Origin: Nothopassalora personata
Lineage: Eukaryota; Ascomycota; Dothideomycetes; Mycosphaerellales; Mycosphaerellaceae
Assembly (NCBI GenBank): GCA_033816765.1
Contig: CM066293.1
Span: 2,046,001 to 2,110,000, forward strand
Length of the DNA stretch: 64,000 nt
Direction: 5' to 3'
A program made the translations under genes and the position numbers. Below, in pieces: positions 24,641 through 37,079 of this stretch. The notes under the pieces were generated by a model that saw only the letters and a program-made list of their open reading frames with translations, searched no databases and was not told the DNA's origin. Numbering within the stretch: position 1 is the stretch's first letter; every line of letters begins with the position of its first letter.

Positions 24641-27600
24641 GGGCGTAAAGCTAATACGTAAGTTCTTAAGTAAAGGTTGCTACAACGAGCTCTAAGAAAT
24701 GTAATAGCCTTAACGTACTAGTCGAGCTCGACACCGTGTTATAGCCTACTAGAACATGTTAACCGATCTAGTGCTCTCGTATAGGGTCGTAAAAGGGTCC
24801 TCTTACCTATATATTATCGGAGATATCGTAGGTTAATCTACTAGCCCCCTTCTTTCTTAGTATAAGCTTATACGTCGCTCTCGTCGTAGCGTTCTCGCCT
24901 TCGTAAGACCTTTAAGTAATAGATATAACGCTCTATATCGCGATTCGATTCTAAAAAGTACGTTACTCGCTATATTAATTAATTCTATAGATACTACGGA
25001 GTAACAGTTTTCTTCCCGATAGAATCTAGGTCGTATGCTTAGGTAAGACGCTACTACATCGTATGCCGTCGTTTACGGAGTACGATAGAGCGGGCTAACA
25101 TACTATCGACTAGGTAGAATGGAGTTATAGCCCTAGTTATTAGAAAGTTACCTTCTCCGCTCGGTTAAGCTTTAAGACTCACGACTATTAATTTTCTACC
25201 TATTAACCCCTTATGCTCGAGGTCTTATAGCTAATATACGTGCTATAACGCTTCGAAGATCGTAGGTCCCTTCGTTAGTAGCGGTATTACTAGCTACTAT
25301 AAGTCGAGCGACTATCTATCTTACCTATACTAGGTGCCTATCCTTACGATAGATCGCGAATCCGCATTTTACTCCTTAGGCTAAAAGAGGACCTAATCGG
25401 ATTAACGCGCCCTATACTATCTAGGATGCGTCTCTCCGAGGATTACCGGTAAAGTTAGCGTAAGTACTTACTAATAGTCGTGCACTATCTTACTCGCGTC
25501 TTTCGCACGCGATAAGCATATAATTTATATTTTATGCGCTTTAGCTTTTATTTCTAACGGACAAACTAGTAGTAAGGTTTATCTTTACATACGCTATTAA
25601 GCTTAAGTTTAAGCTCGACCTATCGAATAAGGTAGCCTCCGGTACCTCCGAGCTTTACTCTACACCCGTTTCTATAGGCGACGGCATAGCTATATCTATT
25701 ATATTAGAGCTCTCGATTATTTAGCTTATGTTAATTATATAACATTAACGTAGACTTATAGCTACTTTAAGTGAGTATACATAAGTAAGGTGTAGAAGGG
25801 GGAGCCGGGCTCTAGTAACTATAATTACTCGCCGGTAGAGCGATGTATTTTCTAGTATAACTTTCTACTACTTATATTAACGTAACATCTTCTATTAATA
25901 AGATCTACAAAGTACGAAGTAGATTAAAACTTAAACTAATCTAAATACTAAGTTAGCCTCTAATAAACACATTTACGGTACCTTTATACCGACTAAAAGC
26001 ACTAGATCCTTAACGCTACTATTTGTGCTTTTTAGCTATAGATAGTAACAACGAAGGATGTTTTATATACGATCGGATACGAGAAAGAAAGCCTAGTTAT
26101 CGAGGTAAGGGCATTATTTAAACCTACTTACTATATAATCGAGACTACTACGAGCTATACGAATCGGGAGAAGATAAAGAGTATAAGCCGAAGGAATATT
26201 AAGTCTATAAGATAAATTATCGTACGTACTATCGTAAGTATCTGCATCTAAGGAATACTTATTTAACTACGGCGGCGAGAAATAAGGCCTTAGATCTAGA
26301 AACGTATACACTTAGCGATAATATACTAGCATCTTAACGATCGTAGCTACGTACTAACTACCGCGTTCCGCGGCCTACGTATTATATAGTAGCTATCTTT
26401 TACTATTTACACGGCCTATGTATTACGATATTAGGTAGCTCTACGGGGAAGTACGCGCTTACGCGATAGAGAGGACATAGCGCAACTTATACTTAAAGGC
26501 CGGAAGTACTAAAGGTACACGTTCTTCCTTAGAGGTAGTCTCGGCTCCCGTAAGGACTTTAAAGGCTTATTTCACGGTCTTATAAAGGCAATTAGTAAGG
26601 AAGACACGGAAACATACGAGGATTAGAGAAGCACTACGATTGCTCGTACCCCGAAGGATAATCCCGTCGTATAACGACTATTACAAGTAGAACAGTTATT
26701 TAAGGTTACCCGGTAATAATCTATATACGATTAGGCTTCTAAAGCGATATAGCACTTTATAGTAAAGAAGTGTAGTACATAGCTATTATAATATAGACGC
26801 GCCCGTAGAAGATTAGTAACCTATAATAGAATAACTCGGGAAAGAATATAGAGCTATAATAATGTACCCGCGGGAACTTCGGGAGAATAAGTAAGTACTA
26901 CGACGAGGTAATATGTTAACTCTTATCTTAGTAGACGCCTCTAAGTTATACTTAATATCCTCGTATAACTTAGCAATTCGTTAGAGATCGGGTTAAGCAC
27001 GATTACGCTCGTAGCGGAATGTAACGCTACCTAAGCCCTAAACGGTTTTTAGCATCTTAAAAGCATCCTCGACGCGCGCGATTGACTTAGACTTCTTTAT
27101 AGTCTTTAATCCTCGCTTTCTACCGAGCTCGACGCGGACCTATACCGGTTAGTCTAGCGGTATACGAAACGATTCTCCTAATCCGGCTCTTCTCTACTAT
27201 AGTTATAAGAATAATACTTATGCCTTCGCACGAGTTTATTCTACGTTATAGACTAGACTATATAACTCTACATAGGGTCTATATAGGGTCTATAGTTACA
27301 GTAGATGCGCTTTCTAAATAGCTGTACTACGAGTCGGCTAGTAAATCATTTAACATATTTATAAGACTATTAATAACGGAACGACCGAACTACGGCTTTA
27401 TCGTTATTTAATAGAGTAGGTAGACCTCGTACGATGTATAGATAGCGGCTTAGCCCCTCCGTCCGACGATATTAAGAAGAGCTTCGATAGGGCCAATTAC
27501 TTGTTAAAAAACGGAGGCGTGCAACGCATAAGGTTACTCGTGCGGAGCATTAAATTCCGCCCTCCGGTATAAACATACTAATACATTATTTACAATTTTT

Positions 27601-27930
27601 GCTTATAGGGATAGGAACACTTTAACGTCCTATAAAACCATTGTCTAAGTATATACTAAGAGAGGAGCACCCCGACACGCTAACGTGCGTAAGCAATCTT
27701 GCGCTATTACTCCGAGATAAATAGAAGTATAAGGCGGCAGAGGAGATGAACCGCCGAGCGCTAGAGGGTAGGGAGTACCGGGCGACGTAAGTAGTATAAG
27801 CATAGTAGTAGCGGAAAGATACTCTTCCTAAAATCTAGGTAAAAAGACCTAGTGCACGTAATCGTATGCACTTGACCTAATCGCTAGACTAGGCTAAGCA
27901 CAAAGGTGCAGAGTACGGCACCGACTATAA
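24641..27930. other. RIP-degraded DNA, nothing assigned
   Basis: Dense TAG/TAA in all six frames and TpA-rich throughout. I saw no LTR pair, no terminal inverted repeat, and no RT or transposase motif that I would defend. The transition to normal composition is at about 27.93-28.0 kb. Confidence 0.4.
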
Positions 27931-28818
27931 AGGTCCCGTCGAGCAGCGCCCGCGAGTAGCCTACGCTCTTTAGTCCTGCAATCCTCCCTACGCCTTAGCG
28001 TATCCTCGCAACCAGCCCTCCTCGACATACGATCGGCGCCGTTTGAAGCTACACGATTGATGCCGTCTAGCTCTGTACGATGTGTAGACTCTGCATGCGA
28101 AAAGAACAAGCTCGGTCGTGAGAGATACTATCACACACCCTACGAGGGCGAAGAGTACGATCGTCAAGCTGTACAGCAATGCCGTCTTGAGAATTTCGAC
28201 GTTAATTTAGAAGATGTGGGACATCAAGTACGCAAATCTCGAGGGTGCCAGTTTGAGCCAATGGACTGCATCTCCGATTGCCGTGAGAAAGCTTTTAAGC
28301 ACAACAGTAATATAGGGTGTGAGATGTAGCATCTTGGCAAAGACGATGCATTGGTGCCTTTCGAAAGTGAAGTCCCCTTCAAAGTAGGAGTATGAGTCTA
28401 TACGGTTGCTCGAGGAAAGTAGCACCTAAACCATGGAGGTGGAGATCGATGTATCTGTACACAGGTGTTTGCAACGACGAGGGTCTCAATTCGCTCGATG
28501 GGTTACATCCGGAACTCGGCCTTGTGCAGCTCAGAGCCCCTCGAGAGTGGGGAAAATGTGCAAGGGAAGCTTTGCTGTCATAGGCTGTGCCTCACTCTGT
28601 ATGTAGAGCACGGACCCTGGAACTCCCTTTCGATTCGGTGTGACTCATGGCCATGATATAAGGACTCGGGCGTTGAACAGCACAGAACGCCCCAACGGAG
28701 ATCCCTGTGAGAATCGTTTGCATGGACCAATACAGGCTGTCCGCCACTGTATAAGGAACATCATCTCTGGCGAGCTGTGCTGAAGTTGCAGAGACCGCTC
28801 AAGTTGAAGTTGAACACA
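27931..28818. other. Start of unmutated genic island; no supported gene
   Basis: Balanced composition with normal CpA/TpG content. Several overlapping frames of 60-90 residues exist on both strands (for example plus 28057-28329 and minus 28207-28425), but none has a recognisable domain or a coherent splice model. It forms the upstream region of the BTB gene, whose ATG context is CACAATGG. Confidence 0.4.
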
Positions 28819-29853
28819 ATGGCTTTGTCATATAAAGAGTAAGTAAGTTAGGCAGCATTCTCATCGTCACTACGACTGAACACGTGCAGGATCGCAACCT
28901 CGAAGCCATACCGATTCCTAGTTGGCTCAGACAGGACAGAATACTTCGCTCATCCCAACCTCGTTGCTCACCAGTCACAGCCGTTAGCTGCCCTGGTGTA
29001 TGGGCGGATGAAAGAAGCTTTGAATGGGTGTGCAATCCTGGATGATGTCGACAGCGAAACTTTCGTGCGATTCGTGGAATACATCTATACTGGAGAGTAT
29101 AAAGCGGCCGAACACGTGGTTATCATACATGCGTCAACAGTGCCACAGGAGGACAAAGCCCCTGTTGCAGAGTATCAAGAGGATACCAACAGGACAGGTA
29201 TTTCATATGCGGAAAGGAGAATTGACACGCAACTGCCCGTCGACGTCGATGCTGTCCCAGTCGAGGACTTGCCTACTGAGGCTGCGCCCGTGGACGATTA
29301 CTTGATGAGCTCTCGGTCCCGCAAAAGCAAGAAAAAGAAAGAAAATGCTGTTGCGTACTCAGACCATGGTTTCTCTTTGGCATTTCAACCAGCTCCAACA
29401 AGGAGAACGCAGGCATGGAGTCGTTTCAAAGGACTTAGTTGGTCTGCACACCAGGATCTCCGCGAGACTTGCACATACGAACCGCGAGCGAACAAGGAAG
29501 CCAGCGAGGATTATTCTGAGGTCTTCCTCTCTCACGCCAAGGTCTATGTCTTCGCCGACAAATATGATCTGGAGAAGCTCCGGCATCTAGCATTGGAGAA
29601 GCTTCATGAAACGCTAGTAAGCTTCAGATTGTATACAGAACGAGTCAGAGATGTCGCACTATTGCTGGAATATACATATCGGAACACTCCGGCGCGAGAT
29701 GGCGCAGTGGACGACTTGAGGGCCCTCGTAACCAAATACGTGGCGTGTCATGTGGAACTCCTCATGCACGACGATGTGGTAAGAGATGTGTTACATGCGG
29801 AGAATGCTTCTTCGCTGGATCTCATGGATGAGATATTGCACCGATTGAATTAG
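28819..29853 (+). CDS. BTB/POZ domain protein (327 aa, one intron)
   Basis: Model: exon 1 28819-28838, a 51-bp intron 28839-28889 (GTAAGT to GTGCAG, with CTGAAC as branch site), exon 2 28890-29853. Splicing joins MALSYKE to IATSKPYRFLVG in frame. The BTB fold follows: YRFLVGSDRTEYFAHP, then HQSQPLAAL, and the helix-strand signature SETFVRFVEYIYTGEY at about residues 70-85. A low-complexity acidic and basic linker (SRKSKKKKEN) separates it from the C-terminal BACK-like helices beginning YVFADKYDLEKLRHLALEKL. This is the layout of the large fungal BTB family, which in other eukaryotes often serves as cullin-3 adaptors or interaction modules; the actual partner is unknown. The gene is uninterrupted and un-RIPed, so it may be functional. 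A second BTB gene lies at 40462-41069. Confidence 0.85.
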
Positions 29854-30141
29854 TGTGAGTCTCCATGTCGATAGAGAAATCCGTTGCAGAATTTTGGCGA
29901 GAGTGAAGCAACGAAAGTGCAGGATCTCGTCGAAGGTGCGCTTCTCGTGACGAAACAGGAAGATGCACTCGCGATCTAGGATAGACTTGTGCTCGCCTGG
30001 CGCAAGCAAGATCTGCTCGACAAGATCATTGAAGCCTTCAACAGCTGCTGGTCCGGACGGCAGGAGCACTGCAACGACACCGTGCTGCTGAAATAGTTCG
30101 TCCCGTGTAGTAGGCGCAACGGGGATGGGAAAAGTGGGCAT
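29791..30141 (-). CDS. Hypothetical small protein (116 aa)
   Basis: An ATG at 30141 opens a frame beginning MPTFPIPVAPTTRDELFQQ with a mixed, globular-looking composition over its first 75 residues. The end overlaps the 3' end of the BTB gene on the other strand. No domain is recognised. It may be an exon of a larger gene or chance. Confidence 0.25.
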   Translation of the reverse strand: MPTFPIPVAPTTRDELFQQHGVVAVLLPSGPAAVEGFNDLVEQILLAPGEHKSILDRECIFLFRHEKRTFDEILHFRCFTLAKILQRISLSTWRLTLIQSVQYLIHEIQRRSILRM

Positions 30142-30399
30142 GGTGGTATTGACCAGTTGTGAAGCAAGCACCCAGAGACTGTGCCTCTAGGGAAACGTTG
30201 AACATTTATGTCACCCATGTGTCGGCGTCTGTGGACGGAATGGTTGGTCAACGCCCCTCTGTACCGATTCTGGATCATCACGGAAGCCGCCGGGCGCCAA
30301 GCTGAAACACGACCTCGATCCTTCGTGCATCAGCTTGCATACTCTGTACAATGTTCTGCTTTCCAGCCCCTCCGGACGCATCCCGCCATGACGAAGAAT

Positions 30400-30640
30400 T
30401 CGTCCCTTCACACCCTGCCACGGGATTCGCCTCGTGCGAAATAGACCATGGTGTAACCCAGAGATTCGAGGTCGTCTTTGAAGGATTGCGCTGCGAGTCC
30501 GTCAGTAAGATACTTTCCAGTAAGCAGGACCTGAGCCACACACTTCTGCCTTCATAGCCTCTGATGCTGGCATAACGTGCCGTTCCCACCAGAACATCAG
30601 TGATGTACACAACATTGCTGTTCCTGCCTGTACCCATCAA
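30400..30640 (-). pseudogene. Casein-kinase-1-like kinase remnant with frameshifts
   Basis: Three blocks in the order expected of a CK1-family kinase occur in different frames on the minus strand. VGTARYASIRGYEGRS (about 30541-30590) matches the CK1 activation-segment GTARYASI motif. DDLESLGYTMVYFARGE (about 30431-30480) matches the DDLESLGY helix. PWQGVK follows at about 30410-30428 in a third frame, matching LPWQGLK. At least two frame changes and an extra segment of about 60 bp separate them. No N-lobe or catalytic loop is visible between 30640 and 31070, so this is a fragment. Motif assignment is by eye. Confidence 0.5.
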
Positions 30641-31069
30641 GCAAGATGACTCAGACTAACCGAAAAAGGGTTTTTCCACCGAGCATTGCACGTGGCTCCA
30701 TCGGAGGAATGAGCCCCAAGCACGGACCGTATAATGAGATTGGTTGCTCGATACTTGTCAGACAATGTGAGTAGATTGATGTATTGAGATGAATCTACGA
30801 AGTCGCGAGAAAGCAAGATAAGCTAAGAAAAGTGGGTGCCTCAGGCAGCTAGGGCCTTGGCATCCAAGAAGTGCTTGGGACAAGCATCAAGTTTGTCTAC
30901 ACATGGCCCTGTTCCAACCCGACCCATTTCAATTCTTCCGACGTCCAATGCTCGGTCGTACCCCCTACCTGCTTTCACCGTGTGCAATGGTAAAGCTTCG
31001 GTAAATTGGAGTTGGACGTTGTACTTGAAATTGAGAATGTATAATATCCGTGGAACCCAAACGACTATT
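30641..31069. other. Unmutated spacer without supported gene
   Basis: Contains a 96-residue minus-strand frame (30841-31131) that overlaps the next gene and has no coherent features. Nothing else is seen. Confidence 0.35.
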
Positions 31070-31618
31070 TCACTTTTTCGCATGCCTCTTGGCTGCTTTG
31101 GCCTCTGTCCTAGCAAGTGCCCTCCTGGCACTTCTGGACACCTTCTCTTTGTGTCCTACCTCGTCATCAACCATGGCGTAGGTCGAGGCATCGAAGGCTC
31201 TATCAGAATGCTGTAGCTGCTCGAGTCTTTCAATCCTTGTCAATGCATATTCCTCACTCCCCAACATGTATCCAGTTTCTGGGCCAAGGCAGTAGACTTC
31301 CACGTCTCTTTCTGAACGCGCGAACCTGAGGGCGTCGGCGACATTCCCCTGCTTGAGACTGAGCCTAGAGCAATCCCGGTACCTGTAGAGCGTCGTGTCT
31401 CAGCGAACGATGACTGTTGACGGAATTACGTGTCATACCCTACTGCCAGGTCCGTGCCAACCAGACCTTCTTCGATTAATAGTTCGACGTTCTTCATAGC
31501 CATTGCAAGCGCTTCTGCATCACTAGGAACCATGCTTCCTAATATCGTGGCTAGAAATCCTTCCGTACCTGCCAAAGCAAGGCTTTGATCAATATCTGAG
31601 AGCTCACAACGTCGTAAT
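31070..31618 (-). pseudogene. C-terminal remnant resembling fungal SET/SMYD-type protein tail
   Basis: Two exons join across a 56-bp intron (31383-31438, minus strand GTATGA to CTACAG) to give a continuous frame: LLIEEGLVGTDLAVG into YRDCSRLSLKQGNVADALRF, then RDVEVYCLGPETGYMLG and a basic tail ending AKAAKRHAKK. Helical repeats followed by a VYCLG-type segment resemble the C-terminal region of fungal SET-domain (SMYD-like) methyltransferases. No SET domain is visible upstream; the adjacent 31.63-31.92 kb reads as a different gene on the other strand. It is therefore either a truncated copy or a small gene with upstream exons I cannot define. Confidence 0.4.
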
Positions 31619-31632
31619 TCGTGACCCCCGAC

Positions 31633-31918
31633 ATGACCGCCATCCAAGAGACCCTGCGCACGCTGGGAAGCGATGCGAACACCGCCAAAGAAGACAAATT
31701 GCAAAGACTGGAGGTGCTGAAGAAAGTAGTGCGCGGCAAGAAGACAATGGTAGAGAATAGAAGGCCAAACAACAATCGACCCACCAGCATGCCTCGGCAT
31801 GTGCTATGCTGGACGAGATCACGGAGCTGAGCAGACAGGCAGAATCTAACATAATGGTGTTGTATAGTGACCGTACGAGTGTAGTGCCGCAGAGTGGTGG
31901 TTTTGACGATGGCTTACT
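31633..31918 (+). pseudogene. 5' part of a host gene interrupted by Copia 2
   Basis: The ATG at 31633 opens MTAIQETLRTLGSDAN, then a basic helical segment (KLQRLEVLKKVVRGKKT). A frame change near 31750 leads to MLDEITELSRQAESN and VVPQSGGFDDGLL at the insertion point. Reading across Copia 2 (one TTACT copy removed) the frame continues as KSEKLQREANNHSFL at 39198. Either a small intron or a frameshift lies at 31750. The protein family is not identified. The Copia insertion alone would abolish it. Confidence 0.45.
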
Positions 31919-32094
31919 TGTTGTGAATCAGGTAACCAAGGTCTATGTTAGTCAGGACTTGGCACACACACACTATATCACACTGTTTTCTGTAGCTAGA
32001 TAGTCTCATACCTTGTAGCAATTTATAAGGGTTACTAATCCACCCTATCGTTTTAATCTAGAAGCTTGTACTCGTTAAATACCTATTTATAACA
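31919..32094 (+). repeat. Copia 2 5' LTR (176 bp)
   Basis: Carries about eight of the ten transitions that separate it from the 3' LTR, so it is the more mutated copy. Confidence 0.93.
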
Positions 32095-32109
32095 GGTTAT
32101 AAGCCCGAG
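32095..32109 (+). promoter_or_regulatory. Primer-binding site, half initiator tRNA-Met
   Basis: GGTTATAAGCCCGAG, identical to the site in Copia 1, immediately follows the LTR. Confidence 0.8.
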
Positions 32110-32119
32110 TGCTCCTCTG

Positions 32120-35100
32120 CCTATCCAATTTAAAACCTGAATCGTTATCGAAGCTCTATCAAGGATTAGCTTGCCTTGCTAGTAGACTTAACCCTACATT
32201 TGTTTTACGGACAACAACCCAATCGATTTAAGAACTACTATAGGAGATCGGCACTAAGTACTAGTACTGTAGTATAGCATCTAAAAGAGCTAGACTAGGT
32301 ATAGAGTTTAGAAACAACACCTCTAGCAACCTGATAAGATCCGCTAAGGACAACTAGGTGCTTAGGAAAGGCGTGCAGTTCTAGGCATGGAAATCTATGC
32401 TAATTAGCGCACTACTAGAGAAGGATCTAGATAGATACGTAATCCATAATCTAGACTAGGTTGACCCAAAGTACGCTCTAAACAGGGCAGCTTATAATTA
32501 ACCCTAAGATGCAACTAAGAATGTCTAAGATAAGACTACCTAGAATAAAGCCCCTTAGGACATCACTAGTAGTATAGGATACAAAGCTACCTACAAGCGA
32601 TAGAAGAAAGAGGACATGTAAGCATATAGCATTATTATAGCTAGATTGGATTCTACCCTAAGGCTAAACTTTAGAGATGTAGACAAGTTAGCTAAGGAAT
32701 TGTATAATTTGATTAAGGCAACATATAAGCTAGTTATTACAATTGATCTATATAACACTCTAAAGGCAGTTAGGCATATTAAACTAGATGCTGCAAGACC
32801 TAATACATTAAAGTACTATAAAGACTTTTAAGCATAGGTAAATGACAATAAGACTGCTATAGAGCAATTTATTAGATCTTCCCTAGTTAATAACAAGTTA
32901 AGGCTCAAATCCTCTTTTGTCCTCCTAGATAGCATCTATAGATTGTACTTTGTTAAAGGTCTAAACTATGTCGAATAGCTTAGGACATAGAGACACAACA
33001 ATCCCCTAGAATTAACTACCCTAGAGAGAATGTTCACAACTCTTAGGAAGGAGCAAGTACCTACTACCTACAAGCCTAGCAATAGCTTTGTTAGAGCATT
33101 CTTAAGTAAGAATAATAATGAGCAGTGCATACAGTGCTTATATAAGTATACTAACGCGAACTACTATAAGTAGCATCTAGAGAAGAATCCTAGGAATAGG
33201 TCTAAGAAGGGTAAAGACACCCTAAAGGATAGGGTAAAGAAGGTAAAGGGCAGCAAATCCCCTAGGAAGAGGATTACTATAGCAATTAATAACTAGTTAG
33301 ACTTATCATCTAATTAGGAGCACAGCTCTAATAGTAATAGGGACTAGAGATAACTACATAGGAGGTCTAGAGCAGCTATTGCAGTTACATAACTAGTGTA
33401 CACGGGAAGGACAGTAGCTACCGTATTAAACCTAATATTAATAGACAAAGTCTATAACATAGGCACATCCTTCTATATCTACAATAATTTTGTAGACCTT
33501 TAGAATGTTAGGCTAAGACTAAGGCCTGCATACTTCTTATAGGCCGTTAGGTAAGGATCTCTTACGACTAAAGGAGAATTAGAGTAGGTTATAAAGAACC
33601 ATCTTAGTTAAGAGACTACTCTCCTCCTTCGTAATGTGCTTTACTCACTAGAGTTAGATGCAATACTAGTCTCTATAGAACTCCTATACAAGAAACATAG
33701 AGTTTACCTAGATAGACTATCTAAAATGCTATTCTAGAAGGACAAGCCGGTAGGCTTAGTTAAGATAATGAAAAATGTCATTGTCTTTAGGAACCTTAGG
33801 GTAAAGAGGGGTTCTAGGAAGGATGAAGACAGATTAGCACTAAAAGGACTTACTACTCTTGTATTTACTAAGCTAAGAACTAACATAGTTAGATGGCATT
33901 AAAGGCTTAGGCATATTAGGAGTACATTACTTAATACTATAAAAGAAGCAGTTAAGGGCCTAGAAGATGTTAATACTGCAGAGTTAGGGCATTGTAAGAC
34001 TTATAAGCTTATAAGGTTATAAAGAGTTGTTTTAAGAATCCCTAGGAGACCTGTACTAGAGGCATTAGATAAAATCCATGCTAACCTAGTTAGTCCAATT
34101 ACTCTACTCTCTTATAATAGTTACGCATATTGCCTTATACTTACGTGTACTAAAACTAGGATAAGATAGTGCTTACTACTTCTAAAGAAAAGTAATGCTC
34201 TAACAGCAATTAAGACTTAGCTTACTATAATGTAGAACTACTATAAGAAGAAACCTAAGATCTAGTTCTTAGATAGTAGTAGGGAATTCAACAACATTAA
34301 ACTTAGAATATATGCCTAATATAAAGGAATTAGATAGGATTTTGCATTACTATATACACCTAAGTAGAATAGAATTACTAAAGCTTCGAACAAAGTTATT
34401 ATTAATAAGGCTAGAGCTATGCTTATAGACTCTAGCTTACTATAGAACCTCTAACCCTAGGCTATAGATTTTGCATACTATATTACAAACCGCCTCTTTA
34501 ACTTAATAACAAAAAATGTACTATAGATTAACTTTAAGAAGGACCTAGGCATTAATGTTAAAGAGATAGACTTAAGGAATGTAAGGAGGTTTAGATATAA
34601 AGCATATAAACATAACGACAATTATACTAAGTCTAAAAAGTTCTCTATAAGGGCGGATATATAGTAGCATATAGGATTCTAGGGTAGTTCATTAACTAAC
34701 TACCTACTATAGAAGCTATAGTAGGAGAAGAGAAAATAGGTCTATAAGATAACCTATTCCCCCTATATAACTTTTAATAAAGATTTCTTGTAGAACTCGC
34801 AATACTAAATCCCTGTAGGCAAGTAGGTCGCTTAGGGGGAGTAGACAGGGTAGACTGTTAAGAGCTCCTAGCTTACTACTAGTAATAAGCATGCTGTCCT
34901 AGATGACGAGATCATCTTCCTTAGACATCCCTATAATAACCCTAAGGACCCTTACTATAAAGGTATTTACATGCCTTATAAAGGGCTACACGAGCTAGAA
35001 GCGAGTCACCAACCCTATAAACCTTTAAGGGGAGCTATGTAGCTAGAGGGGGAGCTGCTGTAGCATAGTAACCAACCTAAAACATAAAGGGCTTCGTAAC

Positions 35101-37075
35101 AAGACTCCCCTAACTAAGGTTAGTCTTAGGGGGGGCATAGGACAGAAGATTCACGTCCACTATTTAGAGACACATCCCCCTAGCTCTAGGAACAGTCTCC
35201 TATAGAGCATACCCAGCTCTAGGAACAATCTCCTATAGAGCACACCTAGCTCTAGGAACAATCCCCTATAGAGCATAAGCCTTAGACTTTATAGTCTAAA
35301 GAGCTACACTAAGAAGACACAGCCCTAGCTGTGTAAGAAGACCCTAATTAGGCTATAATACTATTCTACCCTGCCCTACACATTAGTAAGAGGAAGAGAG
35401 ATAGGACTTATAAGCCTATGAAGACTAAATAAGCCAAGGTCTATCCTAAGATAACTAGGAGAAGTTTAAGATAGAATAGATCCTATTATAATTATAGTAA
35501 ACTTAAGAAAGTACTCGCTATAATAGCTATAGATAATATAAAGAAGGGGAAGCTTGTAGATCCTACCACCCTAACTAAAGCATTAAACAGACCTAATAGA
35601 GCTAAATGGATTATAGCAATTAGAAAGGAATTTAACTCCTTAGAAGACATAGAATGTGTTGTATAGATCCCATTATAGAAAGTCCCTAAGGGCAGGAAAC
35701 TGCTTATAGGAAAATAGGTCCTACACTACAAGTATCTTCCTAATAGGTCTATTAAGAAGCGTAGAGCTAGATAGGTAGTAAAGGGGTTTACTTAAAAGCA
35801 AGGGACAGACTATGTTAAAACCTTTGCTCTAACCCTAAGGCTACTAACAAGCAGGATTCTCCTAGCCCTATGCACAGTTCTTAGCTAGAAGAGGAGACAG
35901 ATTAATGTTAAAACAGCATTCATAAACCCTAACATTAATAGACCTTTATATATTAAACTACTAGAAGGGGTAGAACTTATTAAGAAAGATCCATCTAATA
36001 AAGTCCTAGAAATCAAGAAGGGACTATATAGATTAAAACAAGCTGCAAACCTCTAGTACTATAATGCTAAGGAAGCTCTAGAAGAATTAGGCCTAAAGAG
36101 ACTTGATTCTAATATATGTCTTTTTTAGGGGGAGAATCTTTTAGTTCTCCTATATATAGATGACTTTTAGATCTTTAGCGACAGTAATTAGAAGATTAAG
36201 AGGTTTATTGCTAGACTAAAGAAGAAGTACTCCATTAAAACTGTTAACACTAACCTTTTCCTAGGCATACAACTAAAGAGTAAAAAGAATGGAGATCTCT
36301 ATGTCTCCTAAAAGCACTATGCTTTAGAGAAACTTTAGAAACATAGCCTAGACTTAGCTAAAAGTGTCAAGTATTCCCTTAACCGCCTATATAAAGCTTA
36401 TAAAGAGCAATGCAACATATAGGATTACAATCTATTCAACACATTAATTAGGGAACTCTAGTACCTAGCTAACTAGACTAGGCTAGATATCTCCTATGTA
36501 ACAAACCACCTAGCTAAATTCTTAGCTAATCCTTTAGTAGAACATATTGCTGCAGTAAAGCATGTTTAAAGATACATTGCTAGAACAATTAACAAGTGCC
36601 TAATCTTTAGAAAAACACAATCCCTAAAGCTAGAGATCTATACAGACTCTAATTTCTCTAGAGATCCAACAGGTAGATTAACCTTAGGACTCCTAGTCAA
36701 AATGGCTAGAAGTCCTATTATCTAGAAATCCAACCTATAGAAGGAGATAGTGCTGTTAAGCACTAAAGTAGAGTATGTAGCCTTAACTAAATGCTGTAGG
36801 GAAGTAATGTAGTTAAGAAATCTACTCTATAAAACCTAGAAAATGACTAACTACAAAGCTCAAGCCTTTAAGATCTTTATGGACAACTAGTCTACTATTA
36901 AGCTGGTTAGAGATTACACTAACTACAGAAGAACTAAGCATGTTAGACTAAGGAACCATTTTTGTAGACATGTTTATAAAGAAGGCTTAATTATAGTTAA
37001 GTATATCCCTACTATATAACAGCTTATAGATTAGCTCACAAAGCTAAAGTTACTAAACTACATTCTCTAAGGGAG
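32120..37075 (+). pseudogene. Copia 2 gag-pol polyprotein
   Basis: Gag occupies about 32120-33350. A protease-like region (33430-33640) and pre-integrase/integrase blocks (RLRHIRSTLLNT near 33900, GHCKTYKL near 33990) follow, with the integrase core to about 34700. A spacer with a 33-bp triplicated repeat separates it from RT. RT runs 35590-36300 with WIIAIRKEFNSLEDIE, RRARQVVKGFTQKQGTDY and a preserved LLYIDDFQIF catalytic box. RNase H follows to about 37070 with YTDSNFSRDPTGR and LSTKVEYVALTKC. In-frame stops are nearly all TAG except in the linker, where TAA also occurs. Frames are otherwise long, so the copy was probably intact before mutation. Confidence 0.87.
35182..35279. repeat. Three tandem 33-bp units in the Copia 2 pol linker
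   Basis: Units start at 35182, 35215 and 35248. The period of 33 is a multiple of three, giving an in-frame 11-residue repeat (LQEQSPIEH-type once TAG is read as a mutated Gln/Trp codon). It sits between integrase and RT, where Copia polyproteins tolerate variable linkers. Confidence 0.8.
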
Positions 37076-37079
37076 GCTT

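Noticed and set aside
28057..28656. Several 60-90 aa ORFs upstream of the BTB gene
   Set aside because: They overlap each other on both strands, with no domain or consistent intron model.
31806..32003. 65-aa ORF crossing the Copia 2 left border
   Set aside because: Chimeric frame created by the insertion; only its first part is host coding sequence.
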